From Citrobacter freundii (GTDB taxonomy: Bacteria; Pseudomonadota; Gammaproteobacteria; Enterobacterales; Enterobacteriaceae), in the NCBI RefSeq assembly GCF_011077955.1, contig NZ_JAALBX010000010.1:62001-126000 (forward strand): 64,000 nt of DNA, given 5' to 3'. This document shows positions 13,101-21,101 of this stretch, one piece after another (positions within the stretch are counted from its first letter, which is position 1; each line of letters opens with the position of its first letter). The notes beneath the pieces were generated by a model. That model searched no databases. It was not told the origin of the DNA and saw only the letters and a list, made by a program, of their open reading frames with translations. A program made the translations under genes and the position numbers.

Positions 13101-13556
13101 CCACGCGTTGAGGAACCTGTAGCGTCTGAAACCGCCGCACCGGTTGATGAACCTCGAGCCGCGCAAACTGCACCATCCTTTGATGAGCCGGTAGCGCCGC
13201 AAGCTGCGGCATCGGTTAATGAAACGCAAGTCGCGCAAACCGCACCATCCGTTGATGCGCCGGCAGTACAGGAAGCCACTGCATCGGTTAATGAGCCGGT
13301 ACGCGAACCTGCTGCCGCGCAGCCAGCGTCTGAAGCCAAGCCTGCACCTGTTGCACGCCACGAAACGGATAGCGTTAAGCCGCATGCCACCGCGCCGATG
13401 ACCCGTGCGCCAGCGCCGGAATATGTTCCGGAGCCGCCTCGTCACAGTGATTGGGTTCGCGAACCTTTTGACTTTAACGGCAAAGGTTCAGCGGGCGGAC
13501 ATAGCGCCAGCCATACAGCGACGGCACCTGCGACACGTCCAGGTCAGCCAGAATAA
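10176..13556 (+). CDS. rne: Ribonuclease E
   Basis: Encodes 1126 residues, 65 more than E. coli RNase E (1061), the endoribonuclease that organises the RNA degradosome. The first 520 residues are almost identical to E. coli: S1 domain at about 35-125, 5'-phosphate sensor, DNase I-like domain with catalytic Asp303 (TAIDINSA) and Asp346 (VIDFIDM), and the Zn-link CPRC (404-407). A membrane-targeting helix is at about 570 ([14 protein letters not shown]). Then come an Arg-rich region (600-760), the second Arg-rich box (796-825), and a C-terminal PNPase-binding end from about 1069. The extra length is in the Pro/Glu/Ala/Val-rich tail, including a 12-residue tandem repeat. Confidence 0.97.
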   Translation: MKRMLINATQQEELRVALVDGQRLYDLDIESPGHEQKKANIYKGKITRIEPSLEAAFVDYGAERHGFLPLKEIAREYFPSNYASHGRPNIKDVLREGQEVIVQIDKEERGNKGAALTTFISLAGSYLVLMPNNPRAGGISRRIEGDDRTELKEALASLELPDGMGLIVRTAGVGKSAEALQWDLSFRLKHWEAIKKAAESRPAPFLIHQESNVIVRAFRDYLRQDIGEILIDNPKVLELARQHISALGRPDFSSKIKLYTGEIPLFSHYQIESQIESAFQREVRLPSGGSIVIDSTEALTAIDINSARATRGGDIEETAFNTNLEAADEIARQLRLRDLGGLIVIDFIDMTPVRHQRAVENRLREAVRQDRARIQISHISRFGLLEMSRQRLSPSLGESSHHVCPRCSGTGTIRDNESLSLSILRLIEEEALKENTQEVHAIVPVPIASYLLNEKRDAITAIETRQGGVRAIIVPNDQMETPHYSVLRVRKGEETKTLSYLLPKLHEEAMAMPSDDEPAERKRPEEPALATFAMPDIPPAPPEAKTAQEAPANVQAAPQVTAPDAPKPGLLSRFVSALKSLFSDESETPTPVVEEPKKEASEEKQRGDRRNNRRQNNRRDRNDRPNRENREGREGRDNRNNNEGREPREENRRNRRQAQQQPVEAREIREVETDDAEQTKGRDEQQPRRERNRRRSDDKRQAQQDVKALNREDVVEPEAEQEERVQVMPRRKQRQLTQKVRYTNDVVESEAIVNDDVQDTAPTPSTELATIPLPAVVENDTPEQEEASDNRVENSGMPRRSRRSPRHLRVSGQRRRRYRDERYPSTSPMPLTVACASPEMASGKVWIRYPVAQPLAVEQQEPQEAQTEQAVEMPVAQPTVNEEAVQNAPVVTEVAETPQVETSHPEVIAAPVDAQPEIIAPEDETVAEQVAEDAKAVDSSVEESADESVTHEPVTVEPAHEESSVNAPQVQPVAQPRVEEPVASETAAPVDEPRAAQTAPSFDEPVAPQAAASVNETQVAQTAPSVDAPAVQEATASVNEPVREPAAAQPASEAKPAPVARHETDSVKPHATAPMTRAPAPEYVPEPPRHSDWVREPFDFNGKGSAGGHSASHTATAPATRPGQPE
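13143..13286 (+). repeat. Four 36-base in-frame tandem repeats in rne
   Basis: Four consecutive 12-residue units (residues 990-1037) follow the pattern V/F-D/N-E/A-P/T-4 residues-T/[54 protein letters not shown] partial fifth begins VNEP. They lie between the second Arg-rich box and the PNPase-binding end and contribute to the longer protein. Confidence 0.85.
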
Positions 13557-13562
13557 GCACCT

Positions 13563-13594
13563 CTCAAGCCGGTCTTCACGACCGGCTTTTTTTT
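13563..13594 (+). terminator. rne terminator
   Basis: AAGCCGGTC and GACCGGCTT form a strong stem with a short TTCAC loop, followed by nine T. It starts seven bases after the rne stop and also encodes the last residues of the convergent LysR gene. Confidence 0.9.
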
Positions 13595-14523
13595 TGCTTC
13601 TGCGGTACCTGCGTTCCCATCAGCGCCGGCAAAATGTCGCGCATTAAATCCAGAAACTTACGCAACCTCGCCGGGTAGTAACGGCTATAGGGATAGACCA
13701 ACCACACTGGCAAAGGCGCGGCCTGCCATTGGGGAAGAACCTGTATCAATTTCCCCTCGAGGATATCGCGCTTCACAATCCAGGCTGACACAATCCCCAG
13801 ACCCAGCCCTGTCAGTACTGTTTCACGCACCGCGTATAAACTGTCGGTACTCAAGCGCGGCGTAATAGAAAGCGCCCGACTTTCGCCGCTGTCGGAATGT
13901 TTAAGAACCACTTCATGCTGATAAAAAGTGCTTAATGCGACCCAGGGCAACGACGCCAAATCCTCCGGTTCGTTAATAAAGGGCTTGCTTTTAATAAGCT
14001 CAGGCGTCGCGACGACGATGCGGGGGACTTCCGCCAGTAACACCGATATGGTCGACGGATCAGGTTGGGTGCCGACGTGGATCGCACAATCAATATTTTC
14101 GCTGATAAAGAGTGGCGCTTTATCATTGAGTAACCATTCGACATTCATTTGCGGATACTGATGCAGAAATTGCGTCAGAGGTGGAATTAACTGCTCCTGT
14201 CCAAACGCATGAGGCGCGCGCACCCGCAATGTCCCCACAGGTTCATCTTCTGCATTGCGTAAATCATCTTCCAGCATCATCCAGTGTCCGGTGACAGTCT
14301 TGGCGTGCTGAAAGCACCGCTCACCATCATCAGTCAGTTTCATGGCGTGTGTGGTTCGCAACAACAGTTTGCTGCCCAGCATCGCCTCCAGCGTCTGCAA
14401 CCGCCGACTTACTGTGGCCTGCGTCGTATTAAGTTGCACTGCTGCCGCGCTTAACGAGCCGCTTTCAATGATTCTAATAAACGTATTCATCAGTTCAATT
14501 CTATCTATACGCTCAGTTTTCAT
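13576..14523 (-). CDS. LysR family transcriptional regulator
   Basis: Encodes 315 residues with the LysR layout: an N-terminal winged helix-turn-helix (about residues 10-68, SGSLSAAAVQLNTTQATVSRRLQTLE) and a periplasmic-binding-protein-like effector domain from about 95. The ligand is unknown. It is divergent from an MFS exporter gene with a 113-base gap that contains a palindrome, so it probably controls that gene and itself. Its last six codons, KKKSRS, are made by the rne terminator read on the other strand, so the true end may be secondarily extended. An internal ATG 11 codons in (MNTFIRI) is an alternative start. Not present at this place in E. coli K-12. Confidence 0.88.
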   Translation of the reverse strand: MKTERIDRIELMNTFIRIIESGSLSAAAVQLNTTQATVSRRLQTLEAMLGSKLLLRTTHAMKLTDDGERCFQHAKTVTGHWMMLEDDLRNAEDEPVGTLRVRAPHAFGQEQLIPPLTQFLHQYPQMNVEWLLNDKAPLFISENIDCAIHVGTQPDPSTISVLLAEVPRIVVATPELIKSKPFINEPEDLASLPWVALSTFYQHEVVLKHSDSGESRALSITPRLSTDSLYAVRETVLTGLGLGIVSAWIVKRDILEGKLIQVLPQWQAAPLPVWLVYPYSRYYPARLRKFLDLMRDILPALMGTQVPQKQKKSRS

Positions 14524-14535
14524 CTGTCATCTCTG

Positions 14536-14556
14536 GTTATACGTTTAGCGTATTAC
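14536..14556. promoter_or_regulatory. Palindromic operator candidate, LysR type
   Basis: ATACG-TTTAG-CGTAT (14539-14553) is a perfect inverted repeat, extended by one more pair on each side after a mismatch (GT...AC). It contains the T-N11-A signature (T at 14540, A at 14552). It lies 15 bases before the LysR start and about 85 bases before the MFS gene, the classical place for a LysR autoregulatory site. Confidence 0.6.
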
Positions 14557-14637
14557 CGTTTTATCAGATGTCTGTCTACCACGCTATAGCGTCATCACTC
14601 ACAATCCTCTGCAGTCACCGACAACGAGGATTTACCC

Positions 14638-15855
14638 ATGACTACCGATCTTTCTCCTTCTGTTTTACTGCGTACCTTGCTGGTGCTTGCTGCGGCCGCC
14701 GGGTTTAGCGTGGCATCGATTTATTACGCCCAACCGATCCTGCCGATGATGGGCGACACCTTACAACTCAGCATTGGCAGCATCGGTTTGATCCCAACGT
14801 TGACTCAGGCGGGCTATGCGCTCGGCATCCTGTTTCTTTTGCCGCTGGGCGACCGCTTCGACCGGCGCATTATTATTCTGTTGAAAATGCTGGCGCTGGC
14901 GCTAATGCTTATGCTGTATAGCCTTTCAGGCGGCGAACACAGTGTGCTGGTGCTCAGTTTGTTGCTGGGTGCCAGCGCTACTGTCGCGCAAGACATCGTG
15001 CCGGCAGCCGCGATTTTGTCCGCCTCAGGAAAACAGGGTAAAGCGGTAGGCATGGTGATGACGGGTTTGTTACTGGGAATTTTGCTCTCCCGTACCGTGA
15101 GCGGTGTGGTCAGCGCAGCCTGGGGGTGGCGCATCATGTACCAGATGGCAGCATTAAGTATCGCCCTGACTGGCGTTGCGTTATGGCGTGTGCTGCCACG
15201 TTTTGGTTCACAGACGACACTGACGTACCCGATGCTGGTGAAATCGATGGTGCAGTTATGGGCGCGCCATCCAGCGTTACGCCGCGCGGCATTCGCGCAA
15301 GGTCTATTATCCGTTGGTTTTAGCGCATTCTGGTCAATGCTTGCAGTAATGTTAAGCCAGCAATTTCATCTGGGCAGCGCAGTGGCAGGTGCTTTTGGCA
15401 TCGCTGGTGCCGCAGGCGCGCTCGCGGCACCGCTCTCCGGGTCGCTTGCCGATAAAGTGGGCTCAAACCGCGTCACGCAATATGCGGCAGGCCTGACCAC
15501 CGTTTCTTTTGGGTTAATGCTCTTTATGCCGCTTTTGCCGGACGTGTGGCAACTTGGGCTTATTGCACTTTGTGCTATCGGTTTTGATTTAGGAATGCAG
15601 TCCTCGCTGGTTGCGCACCAGACGCTGGTCTACAAACTGGATCCCCAGGCGCGTGGCCGTTTGAACGCATTACTCTTTACCGGTGTATTTATCGGTATGG
15701 CTTTAGGCTCAGTACTGGGTAGCGCGATGTGGGGGGAATTTGGCTGGCCGGGTGTAATTGTACTTTCGGTAATCGCAAGCCTGGCAAGTCTTATCGTAAG
15801 GATGGTAGAACGCCGTCGTCTGCACCTTCAGGACCTGAATCCGACCCGCGGTTAA
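14638..15855 (+). CDS. MFS transporter, DHA1-like, substrate unknown
   Basis: Encodes 405 residues with about 12 hydrophobic segments. It has the MFS motif A between helices 2 and 3 (PLGDRFDRRIII) and a YYAQPILP start of the helix-1 region common in exporters of the DHA1/YgaY-like group. A second cytoplasmic motif is in SLADKVGSNRV. It likely exports a drug or metabolite, with control by the divergent LysR protein, but the substrate cannot be told from the sequence. Start ATG is preceded by ACGAGGATTTACCC. Together with the regulator it forms a self-contained transport module inserted between rne and flgL. Confidence 0.87.
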   Translation: MTTDLSPSVLLRTLLVLAAAAGFSVASIYYAQPILPMMGDTLQLSIGSIGLIPTLTQAGYALGILFLLPLGDRFDRRIIILLKMLALALMLMLYSLSGGEHSVLVLSLLLGASATVAQDIVPAAAILSASGKQGKAVGMVMTGLLLGILLSRTVSGVVSAAWGWRIMYQMAALSIALTGVALWRVLPRFGSQTTLTYPMLVKSMVQLWARHPALRRAAFAQGLLSVGFSAFWSMLAVMLSQQFHLGSAVAGAFGIAGAAGALAAPLSGSLADKVGSNRVTQYAAGLTTVSFGLMLFMPLLPDVWQLGLIALCAIGFDLGMQSSLVAHQTLVYKLDPQARGRLNALLFTGVFIGMALGSVLGSAMWGEFGWPGVIVLSVIASLASLIVRMVERRRLHLQDLNPTRG

Positions 15856-16444
15856 AATACCAAGAAATATTGATGCCCGTTACGTTATTAACCAACAACG
15901 CTGACGGGCAATACACCTCGCTACACGACCCCCCATCTTAAATACAATCCTAAAAAGATATGTATATCTCCTTAATAACTCTATTTTGAGTAAAATAAAA
16001 ATTAATATTATTCATTATGCTTTCTCGCGACGGTTTTTTCTCAACGTTGGATCCTGAGCCAGATCGTCATTCCAAATTTTTGATTTTAACACCGACAGAT
16101 GAATGGATACCTGATAACAAAATAAACGGAAAGCGTCAGCACACTGAATACACGCCGAGATATCAGATAAAATCATCAGCGCTGCGAAAAGTAATATATA
16201 ATAAATATCAATGAATTACTGATTAATTAATCAAATTAACCTGATGTAACAATTTCAATGAAATATAAATTCTCTATAGCTAAGAACCATGTTACAAAAA
16301 CAAATTAAACTGAAATGTATATATTTATCCTTCTAAATGAACACTTTTCATTTATAGAAAACTTATGTATCGCCCCGAGATAATGCGTCACAGGTTGTGA
16401 TGCCTTAATATACTCGTACAGTAAATATTAATGAGAGGATTTTT
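15856..16444. other. AT-rich gap between MFS gene and ibrA-like gene
   Basis: 589 bases with no convincing gene. From about 15940 to 16440 the composition is much more A+T-rich than the surrounding genes, with several A and T runs. A weak hairpin with GCCCGT (15875-15880) and ACGGGC (15904-15909) could end the MFS transcript. The only frame of note, 65 codons at 16017-16214, lacks a good ribosome-binding site and resembles no family. The region probably carries the promoter of the ibrA-like gene and looks like foreign or H-NS-type DNA. Confidence 0.5.
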
Positions 16445-17689
16445 ATGCGCCCTCTGCGCACCCCGCCAAATAACCGAAAAATCCCGCTGCAAAAAAATGT
16501 CTACTGCGCAGCATTAGAGCGGATTTCATGGGTTTTCGATTCTTTTGACCGTATTTGTATGTCGTTTTCAGGTGGTAAAGATTCAACCCTGCTTTTCCAT
16601 TTAGTCGCGCAAGAAGCACGCCGTCGAAAACGAACCTTCAGCGTGATGTTTATCGACTGGGAAGTACAATTTCAGTACACCATCCAGCACATCCAGACAA
16701 TGAAGCAATTATATAAAGATTGTACAGATACGTTTTACTGGATTGCGATCCCTATTACCACAGTCAATGGCACCTCGAGTTATCAACCAGAATGGACGGC
16801 ATGGGAACCAGGCGTGAAATGGGTGCGCCAACCTCCGGAAGGTGCGATTACCGATCCTGCGTTGTTTCCATTTTATACCCTGGGGATGACGTTTGAGGAT
16901 TTCGTTCCCTCTTTTAATGACTGGCTTGCTCGTACACAGCCGGTAACACCCACCGCCATCCTGACCGGGATGCGTGCAGACGAATCCTTGCTGCGCTTTC
17001 AAAGCATCTGCGATCGGCGTAAAACGCGTTACAGTCCCGATAAGCCCTGGACCACAGCCAGCATGTCATCGGGCGCGTGCACTATCGCCCCGCTCTACGA
17101 CTGGAAAACGGCCGACATTTGGTCATGGTTCGCGCGCACAGGCGAGCCGTGTAATCCGCTATATCAGTTAATGTTTCAGGCAGGCGTTAAACCACGCTAT
17201 ATGCGGGTGTGCGAACCTTTTGGACCCGAACAGCGCGCCGGGTTGTGGCTGTTTCATGTACTGGAACCGCAACGCTGGGATCAAATATGCCAGCGCGTCA
17301 GCGGCGCCCGCACGGCCGAAATCTATGCGGCGGATCGCAACGGCTTTTACGGACAAGGGCAAATCAATAAACCCAGCGAAATGACATGGCGCGACTACGC
17401 GATGTTCCTGCTTGATAGTCTCCCTCCCTCAACGGCGGAACACTATCGCAATAAGATAGCCGTGTATTTGCAATGGTACCGGGAACGGGATTATCCCGAC
17501 GATATTCCCGACTTTCAGGATAAAGACACCGGCAGCAAAGATATCCCCTCGTGGCGCCGCATCTGCCGGACGATTTTACGTAACGATTACTGGTGCCGCG
17601 CACTCTCGTTTAGCCCCACCCGAACCCATCACTATGAACGCTGGAAAAAGCGTGTACAGGAGAAACGAAAATTATGGAATGTGATATGA
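16445..17689 (+). CDS. ibrA: IbrA-like PAPS reductase-family protein (DUF3440)
   Basis: Encodes 414 residues. An ATP-pyrophosphatase PP-loop, SFSGGKDSTLLFHL, lies at residues 40-53, as in PAPS reductases, DndC and tRNA-thiolation enzymes. The following aspartates (FIDWEVQFQ near 75) and the middle GMRADESLLR match the adenylylating fold. The C-terminal half (GVKPRYMRVCEPFG, then a GFYGQ block) is the DUF3440 type. IbrA was described in E. coli strain ECOR-9 as an activator, with IbrB, of immunoglobulin-binding eib genes; no eib gene is seen here. The chemistry is unproven. The gene ends in an ATGA overlap context with ibrB. AGAGG precedes the start by eight bases. Confidence 0.85.
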   Translation: MRPLRTPPNNRKIPLQKNVYCAALERISWVFDSFDRICMSFSGGKDSTLLFHLVAQEARRRKRTFSVMFIDWEVQFQYTIQHIQTMKQLYKDCTDTFYWIAIPITTVNGTSSYQPEWTAWEPGVKWVRQPPEGAITDPALFPFYTLGMTFEDFVPSFNDWLARTQPVTPTAILTGMRADESLLRFQSICDRRKTRYSPDKPWTTASMSSGACTIAPLYDWKTADIWSWFARTGEPCNPLYQLMFQAGVKPRYMRVCEPFGPEQRAGLWLFHVLEPQRWDQICQRVSGARTAEIYAADRNGFYGQGQINKPSEMTWRDYAMFLLDSLPPSTAEHYRNKIAVYLQWYRERDYPDDIPDFQDKDTGSKDIPSWRRICRTILRNDYWCRALSFSPTRTHHYERWKKRVQEKRKLWNVI

Positions 17690-18321
17690 GCGTTCCCTTA
17701 TCGGGGCTACTGTCCCCGCTTCTCGACTGGATTGAGGCGTTGCCTGAAGACGCGAGAATAGACGCATTAAATCAGATAAGAAAAGCCTTACATACGCTGA
17801 GCCCCTTTCAGGATCAGCCGATTGATTGCGTGCTGTGGATAAAATCGACGCAACTGCAAGAAAACAACTACAACCCAAATGTCATGGCTGCGGCTGAGAG
17901 AAAACTTCTGGTGCATTCGCTTATACACGATGGCTACACCCAGCCCGTAGTGGCCACGCCCCATAAAGAAAACACACTGAATCTGGTGGATGGCGCTCAT
18001 CGGTTCCGGGCAGGGAAAAAGGATAAAACGCTCGCAGCCCGCCTGCGCGGGTATATGCCTGTTGTCTTACTAAATAGAGAAGAGACTGACAGAGACGCTA
18101 ATATCGCGTCAACGGTGCGCCACAATCGCGCGCGCGGAAAGCATAAAATCCCGGCGATGTCGTCACTTATCCAGGAGTTGTCACGCCATGGTTGGGATGA
18201 TGCCTACATCGCTGAAGAGTTAGGGATGGAGGCGGAAGAAGTGCTGCGCCTTAAACAAACGGCCGGGCTTAAAGAAATGTTCGCTGACCGGCACTTTTCG
18301 CAAGCATGGACTGTCGACTAA
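17674..18321 (+). CDS. ibrB: IbrB-like ParB/Srx-fold protein
   Basis: Encodes 215 residues with a ParB N-terminal-like domain: the central VDGAHRFRAGK (residues 105-115) matches the ParB/sulfiredoxin nucleotide-binding motif, and STVRHNRARGKHK follows near 147. The C-terminal third (YIAEELGMEAEEVLRLKQTAG) resembles a helix-turn-helix. IbrB partners IbrA; the role may be regulation or nucleotide/nucleic-acid modification. The start at 17674 has AGGAG 11 bases upstream and overlaps ibrA by 16 bases; a second ATG at 17686 overlaps the ibrA stop as ATGA. Either way the two genes are translationally coupled. Confidence 0.83.
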   Translation: MECDMSVPLSGLLSPLLDWIEALPEDARIDALNQIRKALHTLSPFQDQPIDCVLWIKSTQLQENNYNPNVMAAAERKLLVHSLIHDGYTQPVVATPHKENTLNLVDGAHRFRAGKKDKTLAARLRGYMPVVLLNREETDRDANIASTVRHNRARGKHKIPAMSSLIQELSRHGWDDAYIAEELGMEAEEVLRLKQTAGLKEMFADRHFSQAWTVD

Positions 18322-18326
18322 CCGGC

Positions 18327-18361
18327 TAAAAAAAAGCCCGCTCCGGGGTGCGGAAGCGGGC
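18327..18361 (-). terminator. flgKL terminator
   Basis: GCCCGCT (18336-18342) pairs with AGCGGGC (18355-18361), with extra inner CCG/CGG pairing, and is followed on the minus strand by eight T. It lies in the gap between the convergent ibrB-like and flgL genes; the T run serves the flgL direction. Confidence 0.8.
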
Positions 18362-18403
18362 ATAAAGCATATCCAGTTTCAAAATATGCTTAAATTGTTC
18401 GCC

Positions 18404-19366
18404 TTAGCGATTTAACTGGAACAGCGACATGCCTTGCATATCGGTGAAGGTCTTATAAGACGCCTGAAGCGCGGCCTGCTGCATCACATAGGATGAGATA
18501 ACCGAGCTCCAGTCCGCATCAATAAGGTTACTCATCTGCTGCGTCTGACCAAGCGCACGGTCGGTACCAAGCGCATCAAGGCTTGTCAGTTCAGCAAGTT
18601 GCGTCCCCAGTTCAGCCTGTACGGTTAATACGTTGTTCAGCGAGTTTCTAAGACCGCGGTTGGTTTTATCTACCGCCGCGTCCAGGGCAAGTTTCTCAGC
18701 ATCAGTGGCCCCCGCTTTGGGCGTTTTTAGTGCAGCGATAGTGGTATCCAGCATAGTAAACAGGCTTTTTTCCTGAGGCGTGCCATCAGGCTCAGGAACC
18801 GCATTACTATTAATATGCATAAAGACTGAATCACCGGTATGGCCTATCACCATCTCACGGGCGGAATCCACTTTTTGGGTGATCTGCTCCGTACCGCCCT
18901 TATATTCAATATTGCCAGGGGGACCGCTAAATGGCGCCGCGTCGGTTTTAAAACCGGCGAAGATAAAGCGGCCATTACCATCTGTGCTGTTCGCGAGGTT
19001 CAACAGTTGATCGCGGATACCCTGCAAATCGGTGGCAAGCGAGGCGCGGTCATCGTCGCTCAGCGTGCCATTGCCCGCCTGAACAACCTTTTCCTGCGCG
19101 GTCTGGATAGCCGTGGTTGCCTGAGTAAGAACGCTGCTTTCCAGCGACACCCTCTGCGTGGCGAAAGTACGCGCCATGGTGTATTGACTGTTTTCCGCCT
19201 GCGCCTGAGACAGCACCACCGCTTGCGCGGCGGCAATCGGGTCATCGGAGGCTTTGTTTACCCGCTTGCCGGTAGCCATTTGCTCACCGTAGCCCAGCCA
19301 TTCCGTCTGCGCGTTAGTCACACCACGCATATTCTGCTGGTACATCATCTGAGTACTGATACGCAT
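18404..19366 (-). CDS. flgL: Flagellar hook-filament junction protein FlgL (HAP3)
   Basis: Encodes 320 residues (E. coli 317). FlgL is the second junction protein, between FlgK and the flagellin filament, exported by the flagellar type III system with the FlgN chaperone. The N-terminal MRISTQMMYQQNM and KRVNKASDDPIAAAQAV and the C-terminal helical end (VISSYVMQQAALQASYKTF) are the paired flagellin-like coiled ends; the middle is variable. It follows flgK after 15 bases as the last gene of the flg run and should be expressed both with the operon and from the FliA promoter before flgK. Confidence 0.96.
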   Translation of the reverse strand: MRISTQMMYQQNMRGVTNAQTEWLGYGEQMATGKRVNKASDDPIAAAQAVVLSQAQAENSQYTMARTFATQRVSLESSVLTQATTAIQTAQEKVVQAGNGTLSDDDRASLATDLQGIRDQLLNLANSTDGNGRFIFAGFKTDAAPFSGPPGNIEYKGGTEQITQKVDSAREMVIGHTGDSVFMHINSNAVPEPDGTPQEKSLFTMLDTTIAALKTPKAGATDAEKLALDAAVDKTNRGLRNSLNNVLTVQAELGTQLAELTSLDALGTDRALGQTQQMSNLIDADWSSVISSYVMQQAALQASYKTFTDMQGMSLFQLNR

Positions 19367-19381
19367 CTATCAATTCTCCCG

Positions 19382-21025
19382 TTAGCGGATAGACAGCAGC
19401 GCATCAAACAGCGAGGACGCCGTCTGAAGCACCTGGGCATTCGCCAGGTAATACTGCTGGAAACGTTGCAGGTTGCCGTACTCCTCGTCGAGGTTAACGC
19501 CGGAGATAGACTGCTGCTGGTTAGTTAACTGAACGACCACATTACTCTGGGTGGTACTGGTTACTTTCAGCGTGCTGGTTTTATTACCCACATCGCTGAC
19601 CAGGCTTGCATATGCGTCGTTAAACGTCTTATTGCCGCCCACCATTTTCGTGTTTTGCAGATTGAGTAATTTCTGGCCGTTGGTGTTATCGCTCTCACCG
19701 CTGCCGGTCGCGCTTCCCATCGCGATTTTCGACTCGTCTGTAATATTGACAGACATATTGATGATGGCATTGCTGACGGGTTTCACCACGAAGGAGTCGT
19801 TATTAGCCGCCGTACCGGTAATGCCGATTTTCAGTCCATCAAATTCAATGGAATCACCATTATCGGTGAAAGTAACATTGGTATTGTTTGATAAACGAGT
19901 CACCTGCCAGTCAGTTCCCACGCGGGAAATTTTATAATCCGAGGCCTGAACTTTCGACGTATCGGTAAAGGTCGCGTCAAGGGTGGCGCCAGGTTTGCTG
20001 TTACGGTCGTTGCTGAGCACCTGCGCAATGCCCAATTTGAAGAACGCATCACCAGGATCGCCGTTCGCGTCAACGCCAGCTTCGTGTTGCTTATTGAAGG
20101 CATCGGCAAATGACAGCGCCATCTGATTCAGGGAGTTGCGGGTTTGGTCCAAATCCTGTGAACGGAATGCCAGCAGACCGCCAAGCGAGCCTGTGGTAAG
20201 TAATTTTTCCGGGATTTCGATATTGCCTGCGGTTTTATCAACAAACGCTACCGTAGTACGCGACGGATCGGCGTTCGACGCGACCGCCGCCAGTTGGTTC
20301 GCAGAGCTGCCCTGTACCAGGGTATACCCATTTCCGACGGTGAGGTTGTACGTACCGCCGTCCTGAACCGTCACTTCAACGCCCACTATCTTGTTCAATT
20401 CACTGACCAGATGGTCACGCTGATCAAGGAGATCGTTCGGGGAGGCGCCTGCACCTACGCCGGTCAGACGGGTGATCTGGTCGTTAAGGTTTGCCACCTG
20501 CTTCGCATAAGCGTTGATCTGTTCCACGCTTGACGAGACGGCTCCATTCACTTCTTTGTTCTGATCGCGCAAGTACTGATCGGTAACGCGGAACTGGTTA
20601 ACCATGCCCTGGGCTTTGCCAAGCAATGCCTGACGCGCAGCCGGATCTTCAGCATTACTCACCAGCGTTTGCATGGTTTTGAAAAAATCCTGCACGGTTG
20701 ATGAGATGGTATTAGTGCTGCTGGAGAGCATATTGTCGATTTTCGACATTTGCTCATAGCGCGTGGTCAGGCCGCTGCCCTGATTTTGCGCAGCGCGCAA
20801 TTGGTTGGAGATAAACGCGTCATATTCACGGTGAACGGCGGTCACGTTAACGCCATTGCCCACCCATCCGCCGGCACCCAGAGTACTGTTGGCTTGAGAA
20901 AGCACCGTCGTCTGACGGGTATAGCCCGCAACACTATAATTATTAATGTTGTTACTGACAGTATTCAGTGATGCCTGAGCTGCGTTAAGGCCGCTCATTG
21001 CGCTGTTAATTAAGCTACTGGCCAT
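19382..21025 (-). CDS. flgK: Flagellar hook-associated protein FlgK (HAP1)
   Basis: Encodes 547 residues, about the E. coli length. FlgK forms the first ring of the hook-filament junction. The N-terminal rod-family motif (SGLNAAQASLNTVSNNINNYSVAGYTRQ) and the C-terminal LTNQQQSISGVNLDEEYGNLQRFQQYY are conserved, with a variable surface domain between. It follows flgJ after a 76-base gap holding a strong FliA-type promoter, so flgKL is a late (class 3) unit in addition to read-through from upstream. Confidence 0.97.
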   Translation of the reverse strand: MASSLINSAMSGLNAAQASLNTVSNNINNYSVAGYTRQTTVLSQANSTLGAGGWVGNGVNVTAVHREYDAFISNQLRAAQNQGSGLTTRYEQMSKIDNMLSSSTNTISSTVQDFFKTMQTLVSNAEDPAARQALLGKAQGMVNQFRVTDQYLRDQNKEVNGAVSSSVEQINAYAKQVANLNDQITRLTGVGAGASPNDLLDQRDHLVSELNKIVGVEVTVQDGGTYNLTVGNGYTLVQGSSANQLAAVASNADPSRTTVAFVDKTAGNIEIPEKLLTTGSLGGLLAFRSQDLDQTRNSLNQMALSFADAFNKQHEAGVDANGDPGDAFFKLGIAQVLSNDRNSKPGATLDATFTDTSKVQASDYKISRVGTDWQVTRLSNNTNVTFTDNGDSIEFDGLKIGITGTAANNDSFVVKPVSNAIINMSVNITDESKIAMGSATGSGESDNTNGQKLLNLQNTKMVGGNKTFNDAYASLVSDVGNKTSTLKVTSTTQSNVVVQLTNQQQSISGVNLDEEYGNLQRFQQYYLANAQVLQTASSLFDALLSIR

Positions 21026-21067
21026 GGAGGTTCCTTATGAACTTTTAGACGCGGTTCCTGCATAACA

Positions 21068-21094
21068 CTATCGGCAGGTCTACCTCAAACTTGA
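21068..21094 (-). promoter_or_regulatory. FliA (sigma-28) promoter of flgKL
   Basis: On the minus strand TCAAGTTT (-35) is separated by exactly 11 bases from GCCGATAG (-10), against the consensus TAAAGTTT-N11-GCCGATAA. It lies 43 bases upstream of the flgK start. Confidence 0.85.
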
Positions 21095-21101
21095 GGCATT
21101 T

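Noticed and set aside
11883-13445. Several long antisense frames inside rne
   Set aside because: They mirror the biased Arg/Glu/Pro/Ala codons of the RNase E tail; no starts or families support them.
15875-15909. GCCCGT...ACGGGC hairpin as the MFS terminator
   Set aside because: The 23-base loop and lack of a T run make it a weak candidate, so it is noted only within the gap entry.
16017-16214. 65-codon frame in the AT-rich gap
   Set aside because: No ribosome-binding site, no family likeness and typical of chance frames in AT-rich DNA.
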